This document shows, in pieces, positions 46,543 through 55,840 of a stretch of 64,000 nt of DNA (position 1 is its first letter; each line of letters opens with the position of its first letter). The DNA comes from Tannerellaceae bacterium. GTDB lineage: Bacteria > Bacteroidota > Bacteroidia > Bacteroidales > Tannerellaceae. The position numbers and the translations under genes are program-made. The DNA lies in the NCBI GenBank assembly GCA_031288615.1, contig JAITRC010000007.1, forward strand, positions 10,529 to 74,528. The letters are read 5' to 3'. The notes under the pieces are model-generated. The model did no database searches and was not told where the DNA came from. It saw nothing but the letters and a program-made list of their open reading frames with translations.

Positions 46543-46674
46543 ATGGTAATCATGGAGATAACGGGAGCCTATGCTGTGGCGGCGAATTGGGCAATATTGT
46601 GTATGCCTTTTTTTGTTTTTTTTATTTGGTTGATTTCGCCTTGGGGTAAGCGCTGGAGAGATGAAAGCGAGTAA
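46543..46674 (+). CDS. small membrane protein B2 of the A-B cassette
   Basis: A 43-residue protein with one helix (AILCMPFFVFFIWLI, about 17-31) followed by SPWGKRWRDESE. The post-helix G-K-R-W matches the other B proteins. Its stop codon overlaps the first base of terminator copy 3. Function unknown. Confidence 0.75.
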   Translation: MVIMEITGAYAVAANWAILCMPFFVFFIWLISPWGKRWRDESE

Positions 46675-46718
46675 ACCTACTTAGAGAGGCCGTTGTAAGA
46701 GACGGCCTTTCTTATTTA
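46674..46718 (+). terminator. terminator-like repeat, copy 3 (shortened)
   Basis: The same repeat as copies 1 and 2, with one C-to-T change in the distal stem arm (still pairing as G-U). It is cut at TTATTTA exactly where the 77-bp repeat of the next gene begins. Confidence 0.82.
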
Positions 46719-46794
46719 TGACCTACCTTTGTCCCATGCATAGAATGTCCGGGTATCTTCTCTTTTTCTTTTGCCTGCACACCTCCTTCTTGGC
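46718..46794 (+). repeat. 77-bp direct repeat, right copy
   Basis: Matches 44854-44930 with two mismatches. This copy carries the intact promoter and 5' end of the barrel-like gene. It directly adjoins terminator copy 3. Confidence 0.9.
46724..46731 (+). promoter_or_regulatory. -7 element of the barrel-like gene
   Basis: TACCTTTG, ending 4 nt before the ATG at 46736. It implies a leaderless transcript. Confidence 0.62.
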
Positions 46795-47599
46795 GGCGGA
46801 GGAGGTCTTGCCCGAATGGCGTGAGCGTATGAAGCTTCTCAACTACGCACCCCGTTACTTCGGCCCTAACGCTTTTCCTCTTCCGCCTTTACGTTCCGGC
46901 TTGACGCCGCACCAACCCCTCCTTGAACTCAGAGCCGAGTATCACCATGCCGTTGGTGACCGCACGCACGACTACCTCTTCCGTTTCCTCTATCCTTTCG
47001 GCAACGGCAAGGCCGCCCTCGAGTGCTTCTTCATCTTCAAGGAGTTCTACCGCATGACTCCACAAACCCGCGACTACCGCCATGCCGCCGAGCTTTCCTC
47101 TCCCATCTCCTATGCCGGTGACGTCGTCATCACCGCCTCCTACCAGCTCCTTGACCACCACCCCACCTGCCCCGATCTCATGCTCAATGTCGCCCTCAAA
47201 ACCGCCTCCGGCGGACGACTCGCTGACGCTCGCTTCACCGACGCCGCCGCCTACTGGCTTGACCTCACCGCCGGACGCACCCTCTTCACCTCCCCCCGCG
47301 CCTCACTCCGCCTTCAGGCTATGGCTGGCTTCTACTGCTGGATGACCAACGACGCCGTGCACCGCCAGAACGACGCCCTTCTTTACGGCGTCGGCTTCTC
47401 TGCCCAACTCCTACACCTTCACCTCACCTCCGACCTCTCCGGTTTCTATGGCTACCTCAATGACGGCGACCGGCCCCTCCACTTCCGCAACTCCCTTGCC
47501 TATAACTTCCCCCGCAACTCCATCGCCTTCCTTTTCACCTTCGGCATGGCTTCCCGACTTTATGATTCCTTCGCACTTTCTTTCACCCACATCTTTTAA
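46736..47599 (+). CDS. predicted outer-membrane barrel-like protein
   Basis: A 287-residue protein. A signal peptide ([20 protein letters not shown], residues 1-20) is followed by RMKLLNYAPRYFGPNAFPLP and then amphipathic beta-strand-like stretches ending in Phe (SFTHIF), as in outer-membrane proteins. I recognise no named family. Starts at 46718 and 46745 are also in frame; 46736 was chosen because the -7 element ends 4 nt before it and the decayed copy keeps the same arrangement. YihY follows after 9 nt. Confidence 0.7.
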   Translation: MHRMSGYLLFFFCLHTSFLAAEEVLPEWRERMKLLNYAPRYFGPNAFPLPPLRSGLTPHQPLLELRAEYHHAVGDRTHDYLFRFLYPFGNGKAALECFFIFKEFYRMTPQTRDYRHAAELSSPISYAGDVVITASYQLLDHHPTCPDLMLNVALKTASGGRLADARFTDAAAYWLDLTAGRTLFTSPRASLRLQAMAGFYCWMTNDAVHRQNDALLYGVGFSAQLLHLHLTSDLSGFYGYLNDGDRPLHFRNSLAYNFPRNSIAFLFTFGMASRLYDSFALSFTHIF

Positions 47600-47608
47600 T
47601 TCTATTCT

Positions 47609-48901
47609 ATGGACAATCTACCGCACGCTAACCCTTTCTCGCGCTTCTTTCGTTTCATCTCTGAGGACATCTGGCGCATCACCGAAAGCGAGGTCTCCGG
47701 CATCCGACATTTCCTCATCCGCATCATCAAAACCCTCATCCTCGCTGTCCGTGGCTTCCTCAATGACAACCTCCAGACTAAGGCTTCCGCCCTCACCTTC
47801 AACACCCTCTTGGCCATCGTCCCCCTCCTCGCTGTCATTCTCGGCATCGCCAAAGGCTTCGGCTACCAGGACACCGTCTCACGCACCCTCATCGACTATT
47901 TCCCCCAGCACGCCGACCCTCTCACCCGTATCTTCGCCTTCGTCGAAAACTACCTCTCTCTCGCGCAGGGTGGCCTCTTCATCGGCATCGGACTCCTGCT
48001 CCTCTTTTACACCGTCATCAGCCTCCTTGCCTCTATCGAGGACACCTTCAACGGCATCTGGGACATCCACAAGCCTCGACCTCTTCACCGTCGCATCACC
48101 GACTACCTCGTCCTCTGCCTCATCCTCCCTGCGCTCATGACCGCCTCTTCCGGCCTTTCCATCTTCTTCTCTTCCATCGGCGTCTATTTCTCTCTTGCTC
48201 CTTACCTCATCTCTTCTCTTGTCTTCGCCGCGCTTTACATCTTCCTCCCCAACACCCACGTCAAGCCTCTACCCGGGCTCACCGCCGGCATCGTCGCCGG
48301 ATGTGTCTTCCAGTTCTTCCAGTTCCTTTACATCTCCGGTCAGGTCTGGGTCAGCCGGTACAATGCCATTTATGGCAGCTTCGCTGCACTTCCTTTGCTC
48401 CTCCTCTGGCTTCAGTTCTCCTGGATCATCTGCCTCTTCGGTGCCTCTTTAGCTTACGCTTCACAAAATGTACAGAAGTTCGCTTTCGAAAGAGACTGCA
48501 AGCACATCTCCCGGCGATACAAGGATTTCCTCACCATCCTCATCGCCTCCCTCATCGTCCGACGTTTTGAGCAGGGCGAAAAGCCCTACACCGCCGACGA
48601 GCTCTCCACACGCTTCTGCATCCCACTCCGCCTCACCTCACAGCTCCTCTTCCTACTTGTCCAGGTCGGCATCCTCGTCGAGATCCCCGACACCTCCAAC
48701 GACCGTATCCTCACCTACCAGCCCGCCATTGACATCAACCGCCTCTCCATCGCCTTCCTCCTCTCCCGCATCGACGAGTTCGGCTCTGAAAATTTTAAAA
48801 TCGATACACAATTTCGCTTCGCCTCCCACTGGAACACCTTCACCCTCTTCCGTTCCGAAATGTTTACACACGGTAACCAAACGCTCCTCAAAGACCTTTG
48901 A
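47609..48901 (+). CDS. YihY/BrkB family inner-membrane protein
   Basis: A 430-residue protein with six hydrophobic helices in the first 300 residues. Family blocks are KASALTFNTLLAIVPLLAV near residue 60, LLLFYTVISLLASIEDTFNGIW near residue 137, YISGQVWVSRYNAIYGSFAALPLLLLWLQFSW (in two adjoining blocks) near residue 250, and a winged-helix-like C-terminal part. Once annotated as RNase BN, the family has no confirmed activity. Codons end strongly in C. pepT begins 2 nt after the stop. Confidence 0.9.
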   Translation: MDNLPHANPFSRFFRFISEDIWRITESEVSGIRHFLIRIIKTLILAVRGFLNDNLQTKASALTFNTLLAIVPLLAVILGIAKGFGYQDTVSRTLIDYFPQHADPLTRIFAFVENYLSLAQGGLFIGIGLLLLFYTVISLLASIEDTFNGIWDIHKPRPLHRRITDYLVLCLILPALMTASSGLSIFFSSIGVYFSLAPYLISSLVFAALYIFLPNTHVKPLPGLTAGIVAGCVFQFFQFLYISGQVWVSRYNAIYGSFAALPLLLLWLQFSWIICLFGASLAYASQNVQKFAFERDCKHISRRYKDFLTILIASLIVRRFEQGEKPYTADELSTRFCIPLRLTSQLLFLLVQVGILVEIPDTSNDRILTYQPAIDINRLSIAFLLSRIDEFGSENFKIDTQFRFASHWNTFTLFRSEMFTHGNQTLLKDL

Positions 48902-48903
48902 AC

Positions 48904-50046
48904 ATGAACCCTCTTGACCGCTTTCTCCTTTACGTCTCCTTCGACACTCAGTCCGACCCTGCCTCACACGAGTCCCCTTCCTCCCCGGGACAACTCCGCT
49001 TCGCGGATCACCTCCTTCGCGAGCTCACCGCCCTCGGTGCCCGCAACGTCTGCCTGGATCCTCACGGCTACCTCTACGCCTCGATTCCGCCCACCTCCCC
49101 CGCTCTTGCACATATCCCCCCCATTGGCTTTATCGCCCACCTTGACACCAGCCCCGACTGTTCAGGCCGCAACGTCCGCCCTTCCATTGACGGCGACTTC
49201 GTCCGTGCTGACGGATCCACCCTCCTCGGTGCTGACGACAAGGCCGGTGTTGCTGCCATTGTCTCCGCCGTCGAGCGCCTACACCTTCACCCTACTCCCC
49301 ACGGCCCTATCCGCATCGCTTTCACCCCTGACGAGGAGATCGGACGTGGTGCTGATCACTTCGACCTCACCCTTTTCGGCTGTCCTTTCGCTTACACCGT
49401 CGACGGTGGCGACTCCCCTTCTCTCGAGTACGAAAACTTCAATGCTGCTGCCGCCAAGGTCCTTTTCCGGGGCACCGACATCCACCCTGGCCTCGCGCAT
49501 GGCGCCATGGTCAACGCTGCTCTCCTGGCTGCCGACTTCGTCGCCGCGCTTCCACCTCACCAGCGCCCTGACAACACCTACGGCTACCAGGGCTTCTTCC
49601 ACCTCACCCGCCTCGACGCCTCCGTCTCGCACGCTCACCTCCACCTCCTTCTCCGTGATTTCGACCCACTTGCCTTCGACGACAAGAAGCGCCTCCTACA
49701 TGACCTTGTCGACCGCTTCAACTCCCAGCACCCCAACTCCACCTCCCTCATCCTTGTCGACCAGTACCGGAACATGGCCGATGTCATTCGACTTCACCCT
49801 CACGTCATTGACCTCGCCGCTCGCGCGATCACCTCCCTCGGCCTCACCCCCTCCTTCCCCCCTATCCGCGGTGGCACCGACGGCGCACGCCTTTCTTTCA
49901 TGGGACTCCCTTGCCCCAACCTCTTCACCGGTGGCGCCAATTTCCATGGCCCTAATGAGTCCCTCCACATACCCACCTTCCTCCATGCCATTGACACCAT
50001 CTGCGCCATCGCCTCGCTCCATGCCTCCTCATACTCCGCCTCATGA
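48904..50046 (+). CDS. pepT: peptidase T (tripeptidase)
   Basis: A 380-residue M20B metallopeptidase that removes the N-terminal residue of tripeptides. Zinc-site residues are visible: His79 and Asp81 in AHLDTSP, Asp111 in GADDKAG, Glu144/145 in TPDEEIGRGA, and the C-terminal FHGPNESL histidine. IRGGTDGARLSFMG is the substrate-binding block. The protein is slightly shorter than E. coli PepT (408) and unusually rich in Pro and His, in line with the C-rich strand. The ATG at 48904 was chosen over a TTG two codons earlier. It overlaps truA by 4 nt. Confidence 0.93.
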   Translation: MNPLDRFLLYVSFDTQSDPASHESPSSPGQLRFADHLLRELTALGARNVCLDPHGYLYASIPPTSPALAHIPPIGFIAHLDTSPDCSGRNVRPSIDGDFVRADGSTLLGADDKAGVAAIVSAVERLHLHPTPHGPIRIAFTPDEEIGRGADHFDLTLFGCPFAYTVDGGDSPSLEYENFNAAAAKVLFRGTDIHPGLAHGAMVNAALLAADFVAALPPHQRPDNTYGYQGFFHLTRLDASVSHAHLHLLLRDFDPLAFDDKKRLLHDLVDRFNSQHPNSTSLILVDQYRNMADVIRLHPHVIDLAARAITSLGLTPSFPPIRGGTDGARLSFMGLPCPNLFTGGANFHGPNESLHIPTFLHAIDTICAIASLHASSYSAS

Positions 50047-50774
50047 GCCGCTTCTTCCTCTACTTCGCCTTCGACGGCTCTAACTACGCCGGCTGGCAAG
50101 CCCAGCCCAACGCCCCTTCTGTCCAGGCCACTGTCGAGCGCGCGCTTGCTATCCTCGCTCAGCAGCCCGTCCACCTCACCGCCGCCGGACGCACCGACGC
50201 CGGTGTCCATGCTCGCGCTATGCCCACCCATTTCGACCCTCCACCTCACCTCATCCCGCTCCTCGCCGACCTCCGACGACTCAACTCCCTCCTCCCTCCT
50301 GACATCGCCGCCACTTACTTCCGCCCTGTCCCCCCCGACGCCCATGCCCGCTTTGACGCCACTTCACGCACCTACGTCTACATCCTCTCCCCACGCAAAA
50401 ACCCCTTCCTCCGCCAGCTCGCCCTCACTTACCCCACACACCTCCTCGACCGCATGGACATGAACGACGCCGCCAACCTCCTCCTACACACCGACGACTT
50501 CACCTCCTTCGCCAAGCTACATGCCGGTACTAACAACAACCGCTGTCGCGTCACCCACGCCGCCTGGGACGACGACTTCACCTTCACCATCACCGCCGAC
50601 CGCTTCCTCCGCAACATGGTGCGTGCCATCGTCGGCACACTCCTCGACGTCGGACGTGGCAAGCTCTCCGTATCTGATTTCCAGCGCATCATCGACGCCC
50701 GTGACCGCGCTGCCGCCTCCACTTCTGCTCCCCCGCACGCCCTTTTTCTGCATCACGTCACTTATTTTTTCTAA
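50043..50774 (+). CDS. truA: tRNA pseudouridine synthase A
   Basis: A 243-residue enzyme that converts U38-40 of tRNA to pseudouridine. The catalytic aspartate is Asp52 in AAGRTDAGVHA. DGSNYAGWQAQ at the N terminus and FLRNMVRAIVGTLLDVG near residue 190 are family blocks. It starts within the pepT stop (ATGA). No other tRNA gene is adjacent. The alternative frames of this C-rich gene give long spurious open frames. Confidence 0.95.
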   Translation: MSRFFLYFAFDGSNYAGWQAQPNAPSVQATVERALAILAQQPVHLTAAGRTDAGVHARAMPTHFDPPPHLIPLLADLRRLNSLLPPDIAATYFRPVPPDAHARFDATSRTYVYILSPRKNPFLRQLALTYPTHLLDRMDMNDAANLLLHTDDFTSFAKLHAGTNNNRCRVTHAAWDDDFTFTITADRFLRNMVRAIVGTLLDVGRGKLSVSDFQRIIDARDRAAASTSAPPHALFLHHVTYFF

Positions 50775-50800
50775 TACGTTTGTTTTCTAATCACTTTTCT

Positions 50801-50808
50801 TACTTTTG
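50801..50808 (+). promoter_or_regulatory. -7 element of the sdhCAB operon, with a -33-like TTTG
   Basis: TACTTTTG at 50801-50808, with TTTG at 50779-50782 about 18 bp upstream, a good fit to the two-part Bacteroidota promoter. It lies 33 nt before the sdhC ATG. Confidence 0.65.
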
Positions 50809-50841
50809 CACCTGCTTACAATCTATTTAATCTAAGCGCGT

Positions 50842-51531
50842 ATGTGGTTACTCTTCTCTTCTGTCGGCAGGAAGGTCATCATGAGTCTCTCCGGGGTCTT
50901 CCTCATCCTCTTCTTGGTCTTCCACCTCGCCATGAACCTCACCGCCGTCTTCTCTGAGAACGCTTACAACACCATCTGCGAGCTCCTCGGCTCCAACTGG
51001 TACGCCCTCCTCGGTACCGCCGTCTTAGCTGGAGGCTTCGCCGTGCACCTCCTTATGGCCCTCTGGCTCTCCTGGCAGAATTTCTTGGCCAGGGGCACCG
51101 GACGTTATGCTGTCTCTACACGCCCCGCCGGCGTCTCTTGGGCTTCCCTCAACATGCTCATCATCGGTGCCGTCGTCGCTGGCTTTTTACTCCTTCACCT
51201 CGCTCAGTTCTGGTACCATATGATGTTCGCCGAGCTCTCCGGACACCATTCCGTCATCCTTAATGATCAAGCTGTTAGTACCACCGACGGCGCTGCCTTC
51301 ATCAACTACTATTTCTCCCACACCTGGGTCGTCATCGCCTACCTCCTTTGGTACACCGCCATCTACTTTCACCTCTCCCACGGCTTCTGGTCTGCACTGC
51401 ACTCCCTCGGACTCAATAACTCCACCTGGCTCCCGCGCCTCAAGTACGCTTCTCACCTCTTCGCCGGCGCCATCTGCCTCGGCTTCGCCTTTGTTACCCT
51501 TTTCTTTTACTTTAAAAACCTCTTCGCATGA
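50842..51531 (+). CDS. sdhC: succinate dehydrogenase/fumarate reductase cytochrome b subunit
   Basis: A 229-residue membrane anchor of complex II with five hydrophobic helices. The family start [28 protein letters not shown] (two adjoining blocks) has a heme-binding His in helix 1, and other candidate ligands are in [19 protein letters not shown] and [14 protein letters not shown]. It carries electrons between the quinone pool and SdhA/B; in Bacteroidales this enzyme mainly works as fumarate reductase. Overlaps sdhA by 4 nt (ATGA). Confidence 0.93.
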   Translation: MWLLFSSVGRKVIMSLSGVFLILFLVFHLAMNLTAVFSENAYNTICELLGSNWYALLGTAVLAGGFAVHLLMALWLSWQNFLARGTGRYAVSTRPAGVSWASLNMLIIGAVVAGFLLLHLAQFWYHMMFAELSGHHSVILNDQAVSTTDGAAFINYYFSHTWVVIAYLLWYTAIYFHLSHGFWSALHSLGLNNSTWLPRLKYASHLFAGAICLGFAFVTLFFYFKNLFA

Positions 51532-53465
51532 TCGATCCTAAAATCCCTAACGGGCCACTCGAACTCAAGTGGAAAAACTTCAAAGATCACCAGAAACTCG
51601 TCAATCCCGCCAACAAGCGCAAGCTTGACGTCATCGTCGTCGGTACTGGACTCGCTGGCGCTTCTGCCGCCGCTTCTCTCGCCGAGCTCGGCTTCAACGT
51701 CTACAACTTCTGCATCCAAGACTCGCCCCGGCGCGCGCACTCCATCGCCGCCCAGGGCGGTATCAATGCCGCCAAGAACTACCAGAACGACGGCGACTCC
51801 GTCTTCAGGCTCTTTTATGACACCATCAAGGGCGGCGACTACCGCGCCCGTGAGGCCAATGTCTACCGGCTCGCTGAGGTCTCTAACGCCATCATCGACC
51901 AGTGCGTCGCACAGGGCGTCCCTTTCGCCCGAGAGTACGGTGGCCTCCTGGACAACCGCTCTTTCGGCGGTGCGCAGGTCTCCCGCACCTTCTACGCCCG
52001 CGGTCAGACCGGACAGCAGCTCCTCCTCGGTGCCTATTCGGCCCTAAGCAGGCAGGTCGCCCTCAATAAGGTCAAACTATACACCCGCTACGAGATGCTC
52101 GACCTCGTCCTCGTCGACGGACGTGCTCGCGGCATTATCGCCCGTAACCTCGTCACCGGTGCTATTCACCGCTTCGCCGCCCATGCCGTCGTCCTCGCTA
52201 CCGGCGGCTATGTCAACACCTTCTTCCTCTCCACCAACGCCATGGCCTCTAACGGCTCCGCCGCTTGGCAGTGCTATAAGAAAGGTGCGCTCTTCGCCAA
52301 TCCCTGTTTTGTCCAGATTCACCCCACCTGCATCCCCGTCCACGGCGAGTTCCAATCCAAGCTCACCCTCATGTCCGAGTCCCTCCGCAATGACGGACGC
52401 ATCTGGGTTCCCAAACACCTCCACCATGCCCAGGCCATCCGCAAGGGTACCCTCCTACCCAATGACATCAAGGAGGACGACCGTGACTACTACCTCGAGC
52501 GACGATACCCTGCTTTCGGCAACCTCGTCCCGCGCGATGTCGCTTCCCGCGCTGCCAAGGAACGCTGTGACGCCGGTTTCGGTGTCGGCACCTCCGGCCT
52601 CGCCGTCTACCTCGACTTCGCCGACGCCATCTCCCGCCTCGGCAAGGACGTCGTCGCCCAGCGCTATGGCAATCTCTTCCAGATGTACCAGAAGATCGTC
52701 AATGACGACCCTTACACCACTCCCATGATGATCTTCCCCGCCCTCCATTACTCCATGGGTGGCCTCTGGGTCGACTACGAGCTGTCCACCTCCATCCCCG
52801 GCCTCTTCGCCATCGGCGAGGCCAATTTCTCCGACCACGGCGCCAATCGCCTCGGCGCTTCTGCACTCATGCAGGGACTCGCCGACGGCTATTTCGTCCT
52901 CCCTTACACCATCCAGAACTACCTCGCCGACCAGATCCAGGTACCCCGCTTCCACACCGACATCAAGGAGTTCCAGGACGCCGCGGAGCGCGTCACCGAC
53001 CGTATCCAACAACTCTTCAACATCAAAGGCTCACGCTCTGTCGATTCGCTGCACAAGGAGCTTGGACTCATCATGTGGGACTGCGTCGGCATGGCGCGCT
53101 CACAGCAGTCCCTCAACGAAGCCATCTACCGCCTCAAGGAGCTCAAGAAGCGCTTCTACACCGAGCTCCGCATACCCGGCTCTCCTGACAAGCTCAATGC
53201 CGAGCTTGAGAAAGCCCTCCGCCTCCAGGACTTCATCGAGATCGGTGAACTCATGGCGCGCGATGCGCTACACCGTGCCGAATCCTGCGGCGGCCATTTT
53301 AGGGAGGAACACCAAACCCCTGAGGGTGAGGCGCTTAGACAAGACAAGTACTTCTCCCACGTCGCCTGCTGGCAGTTCAACCCTGACCACCCCGAGCCTG
53401 ATCTCCTCAACGAGCCACTGGACTTTCAGTTTGTCGAACCGCAACAACGTAATTATAAATCCTAA
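51528..53465 (+). CDS. sdhA: succinate dehydrogenase/fumarate reductase flavoprotein
   Basis: The 645-residue FAD subunit that interconverts succinate and fumarate. The dinucleotide fold [19 protein letters not shown] is at residues about 36-54. The His that takes covalent FAD is in [14 protein letters not shown] near residue 80. The active-site region includes [10 protein letters not shown], and [13 protein letters not shown] is followed by [21 protein letters not shown]. The C-terminal helical part is complete. Second gene of sdhCAB. Confidence 0.96.
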   Translation: MIDPKIPNGPLELKWKNFKDHQKLVNPANKRKLDVIVVGTGLAGASAAASLAELGFNVYNFCIQDSPRRAHSIAAQGGINAAKNYQNDGDSVFRLFYDTIKGGDYRAREANVYRLAEVSNAIIDQCVAQGVPFAREYGGLLDNRSFGGAQVSRTFYARGQTGQQLLLGAYSALSRQVALNKVKLYTRYEMLDLVLVDGRARGIIARNLVTGAIHRFAAHAVVLATGGYVNTFFLSTNAMASNGSAAWQCYKKGALFANPCFVQIHPTCIPVHGEFQSKLTLMSESLRNDGRIWVPKHLHHAQAIRKGTLLPNDIKEDDRDYYLERRYPAFGNLVPRDVASRAAKERCDAGFGVGTSGLAVYLDFADAISRLGKDVVAQRYGNLFQMYQKIVNDDPYTTPMMIFPALHYSMGGLWVDYELSTSIPGLFAIGEANFSDHGANRLGASALMQGLADGYFVLPYTIQNYLADQIQVPRFHTDIKEFQDAAERVTDRIQQLFNIKGSRSVDSLHKELGLIMWDCVGMARSQQSLNEAIYRLKELKKRFYTELRIPGSPDKLNAELEKALRLQDFIEIGELMARDALHRAESCGGHFREEHQTPEGEALRQDKYFSHVACWQFNPDHPEPDLLNEPLDFQFVEPQQRNYKS

Positions 53466-53474
53466 CTTGCACCT

Positions 53475-54230
53475 ATGGATCATCTCATTGACATCACCTT
53501 CAAGGTCTGGCGACAGGACGGCCCCAAAGCTAAGGGCCATTTCGTCGCCTATCCACTCACCGGCATCTCCCAAGCCTCTTCTTTCCTTGAAGCGCTCGAC
53601 GTCCTCAACGAGCACCTCGTCGCTCAGAACCTCGAACCCATTGCTTTCGACCACGACTGCCGCGAAGGCATCTGTGGCGCCTGTTCGCTCTACATCAACG
53701 GACAGCCTCATGGCCCCGATTCTCTCATCACCACCTGCCAGCTCCACATGAGACATTTCAATTCCGGCGATATCATCACCGTCGAGCCTTGGCGGTCTAA
53801 CGCCTTCCCTATCATCCGCGACCTCATGGTCGACCGCTTCGCCTATGACAAGATCATCCAGGCCGGCGGTTACGTCTCTGTCAATACCGGCGGTGTCCCT
53901 GACGCTAACGCTACACCCATCCCCAAGCACAACGCCGATCTCGCTATGGATGCTGCTTCTTGTATTGGATGTGGCGCTTGCGCTGCTGCTTGCAAGAACG
54001 GCTCTGCTATGCTTTTTGTTGCTGCTAAGGTCTCCCAGCTCGCCAGACTGCCGCAAGGGAAGGTTGAGGCGATCTCCCGCGCCAATGCCATGCTGCGCAG
54101 GATGGATGAGCTGGGCTTTGGCAACTGCACCAATACCCAGGCCTGCCAGGCCAACTGTCCTAAGGGCGTTTCCGTTGCACACATTGCCAAACTCAATGAG
54201 CTCGTTCTTAGATCGCATCTTACAGCCTGA
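53475..54230 (+). CDS. sdhB: succinate dehydrogenase/fumarate reductase iron-sulfur subunit
   Basis: A 251-residue subunit passing electrons from FAD to heme. The [2Fe-2S] site is [19 protein letters not shown] (near residue 57). The C-terminal 2x cluster domain has [17 protein letters not shown] (near residue 160) and [15 protein letters not shown] (near residue 218). Its last 35 nt overlap the start of recO in a different frame. Within the C-terminal cluster region some codons end in T, unlike the rest of the gene. Confidence 0.95.
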   Translation: MDHLIDITFKVWRQDGPKAKGHFVAYPLTGISQASSFLEALDVLNEHLVAQNLEPIAFDHDCREGICGACSLYINGQPHGPDSLITTCQLHMRHFNSGDIITVEPWRSNAFPIIRDLMVDRFAYDKIIQAGGYVSVNTGGVPDANATPIPKHNADLAMDAASCIGCGACAAACKNGSAMLFVAAKVSQLARLPQGKVEAISRANAMLRRMDELGFGNCTNTQACQANCPKGVSVAHIAKLNELVLRSHLTA

Positions 54231-55071
54231 CCTCCCCGGCTACGGCGCTTCTGGCCCTGAGCACGTCATCGTACTCCACACCTCCCGCCTCGCGCACGAT
54301 GCCGATCTACTCCATGTCTACGCCCGTGAACGTGGCCGCGTCGGCATCCTCCTACCCCCGGCCTACCGCAAGCGTTCCAGGCGCAACGCCGTCCCTCCTG
54401 GGCTCACCCTCCCCCTCACTCCCCTCGAAGTCGTTTTCGATCCGCGCAGGCCTCGCGGCGAGGTACGCGCTCCGCGCATGCGTTTCGTCAACGAGGCCAG
54501 GCTCCTTTTCCCTGTCCCTGCGCTTTCGCGGCACCCCAAGAAGCACATCCACACCCTCTTCGTCGCCCAGCTCCTCTTCCGTGTCCTCCGCGAGCCACAC
54601 CGCGAGCGTGAGCTTTTCGACTTCCTCATACACACCATCCACGCCCTCAACGACGTCACCGAAAACACCGACAACTTCCCTCTCGTCTTCCTCGGACGCT
54701 TCTTGGAGGCCCTTGGCCTTGAGGATCCTTTCGAGGTCCAGCACCTCAACTACGACTCCATGCATATCCTCCGATACACCCCTGAGCAGCGCGCCAAGGT
54801 CGTCCGTGAGAGGCTTGATTTCTTGCGTGAGGCCACCATCGACTTCGACCTCGCCGAGTACGATTTCGAAGACCCTTACCCCGAGATCGACTACTCCGGC
54901 CCGCGTATCCGCACCCCTCGCGAGAGGATGCAGTTCACGCCACCCCCGCCTCCTAGGCCCAAGCCTTTCAATCCCTACGACCCTTATGACGACGTCATGG
55001 AGGTTTACAAGCGCTCTTTCGAGATCCCTCATGGTTTAATGGCTGCCGGCGGTTATGTCAATAATAAGTAA
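54196..55071 (+). CDS. recO: DNA repair protein RecO-like
   Basis: A 291-residue protein whose first 200 residues follow the RecO plan: an OB-fold start [30 protein letters not shown] (in two blocks), then [13 protein letters not shown] and the helical [26 protein letters not shown]. RecO loads RecA in recombinational repair with RecF and RecR. The C-terminal part is unusual, with a proline-rich stretch ([19 protein letters not shown]) not expected in the family. The start lies inside sdhB (35-nt overlap) and the end overlaps the rhomboid gene by 17 nt. Confidence 0.72.
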   Translation: MSSFLDRILQPDLPGYGASGPEHVIVLHTSRLAHDADLLHVYARERGRVGILLPPAYRKRSRRNAVPPGLTLPLTPLEVVFDPRRPRGEVRAPRMRFVNEARLLFPVPALSRHPKKHIHTLFVAQLLFRVLREPHRERELFDFLIHTIHALNDVTENTDNFPLVFLGRFLEALGLEDPFEVQHLNYDSMHILRYTPEQRAKVVRERLDFLREATIDFDLAEYDFEDPYPEIDYSGPRIRTPRERMQFTPPPPPRPKPFNPYDPYDDVMEVYKRSFEIPHGLMAAGGYVNNK

Positions 55072-55699
55072 CGCCGCGCAGCGGCTCACCCCTGTCGTTA
55101 GGCACCTCATCATCCTCAACGGCCTCACCTTCTTCGCCGCTCTCGTCGCGCACCGGTATGGCTTCGACCTCTTCAGGCTCTGCGCACTCCATTTCCCCTC
55201 CGCTTCTGGCTTCCGCCTTTGGCAACCGTTCACCTACCTCTTCTTGCACGATGGCTTCGCTCACCTCTTTTGCAACTTGCTCCCTCTCTTTGTCTTCGCT
55301 CCCCTCTTCGAGGCACGCTGGGGCGCGCGCCGCTTCACCATCTTCTATTTCGCTGCTGGGCTCGGCGCTGCCCTTTGCCAGTGGCTCACCTGGATCCCGT
55401 CACTGTCTGTCCTCCCTCCGGGGCACCCTTTTCTCAATCATTTCATCTCTGTCGGTGCTTCTGGTGCGGTCTTCGCTATTCTTTTCGCCTTCGGCTTCAC
55501 CTTCCCCAATGCGCCGCTTCTCATCTTCCCACTCCCTTGGCCTATCAAGGCCAAGTTCTTTGTCGCCGCTTATGCCCTCTTTGAGTTAGTTGCCGGTGTC
55601 GCGCAGGTTCAGGGCGATTCTATTGCTCATTTCGCTCACCTCGGCGGTATGCTCATCGCCTTCCTCCTCCTCAAGCTCCCCCGTTCCCCCTTCAAATAA
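55055..55699 (+). CDS. rhomboid family intramembrane serine protease
   Basis: A 214-residue protein with six hydrophobic helices. The catalytic Ser is in GASGAVFAIL (near residue 130) and the catalytic His in FAHLGGM (near residue 193). The QPFTYLFLHDGFAHLFCNLLPLF block, given here as QPFTYLFLHDGF plus AHLFCNLLPLF, is the conserved H-x2-x3-N region. It cleaves transmembrane substrates within the membrane. Last of the C-rich core gene string before the second accessory module. Confidence 0.92.
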   Translation: MSIISNAAQRLTPVVRHLIILNGLTFFAALVAHRYGFDLFRLCALHFPSASGFRLWQPFTYLFLHDGFAHLFCNLLPLFVFAPLFEARWGARRFTIFYFAAGLGAALCQWLTWIPSLSVLPPGHPFLNHFISVGASGAVFAILFAFGFTFPNAPLLIFPLPWPIKAKFFVAAYALFELVAGVAQVQGDSIAHFAHLGGMLIAFLLLKLPRSPFK

Positions 55700-55718
55700 C
55701 TCTCCTCTCTCTCCTCTC

Positions 55719-55762
55719 CCGTGTCTACCGCGTAGCGCCACAAAACCGTCGTTACGACGGCT
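55719..55762 (+). repeat. 44-bp direct repeat, left copy
   Basis: Identical to 61475-61518. It contains CTACCGCGTAG and a CCGTCG/CGACGG hairpin (55746-55760). It lies 19 nt after the rhomboid stop. With the second copy it brackets a 5.7-kb module. Confidence 0.88.
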
Positions 55763-55773
55763 CTGCAATAAAT

Positions 55774-55795
55774 GCGTCGTTACGACGCTTTTTTT
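55774..55795 (+). terminator. intrinsic terminator after the rhomboid gene
   Basis: GCGTCG-TTA-CGACGC stem-loop (55774-55788) followed by seven T. It resembles the hairpin of the adjacent 44-bp repeat. Confidence 0.82.
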
Positions 55796-55827
55796 CACCC
55801 CTCTCTTGTTTTTTCATTCTTTTCCCT

Positions 55828-55835
55828 TACCTTTG
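55828..55835 (+). promoter_or_regulatory. -7 element directly before A3
   Basis: TACCTTTG ending 5 nt before the A3 ATG, with a -33-like TTG at 55806-55808 about 19 bp upstream. Implies a leaderless transcript. Confidence 0.65.
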
Positions 55836-55840
55836 GCCCC

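Noticed and set aside
42382..53751. Many long open frames of Ser/Pro/Thr-rich protein in other phases of leuB, yihY, pepT, sdhA and sdhB (for example 389 residues over pepT)
   Set aside because: They overlap clear core genes, have no recognisable domains, and follow directly from the C-rich strand lacking stop codons.
53475..54230. Frameshift at the sdhB/recO junction
   Set aside because: sdhB is complete to its normal C terminus and recO has its own ATG inside it; this is an overlap and not a broken gene.
55719..55795. Insertion-sequence ends at the 44-bp repeat
   Set aside because: No transposase is present in the bounded module and no short target duplication was visible; the repeat is better described as a terminator-like sequence of unknown mobility.
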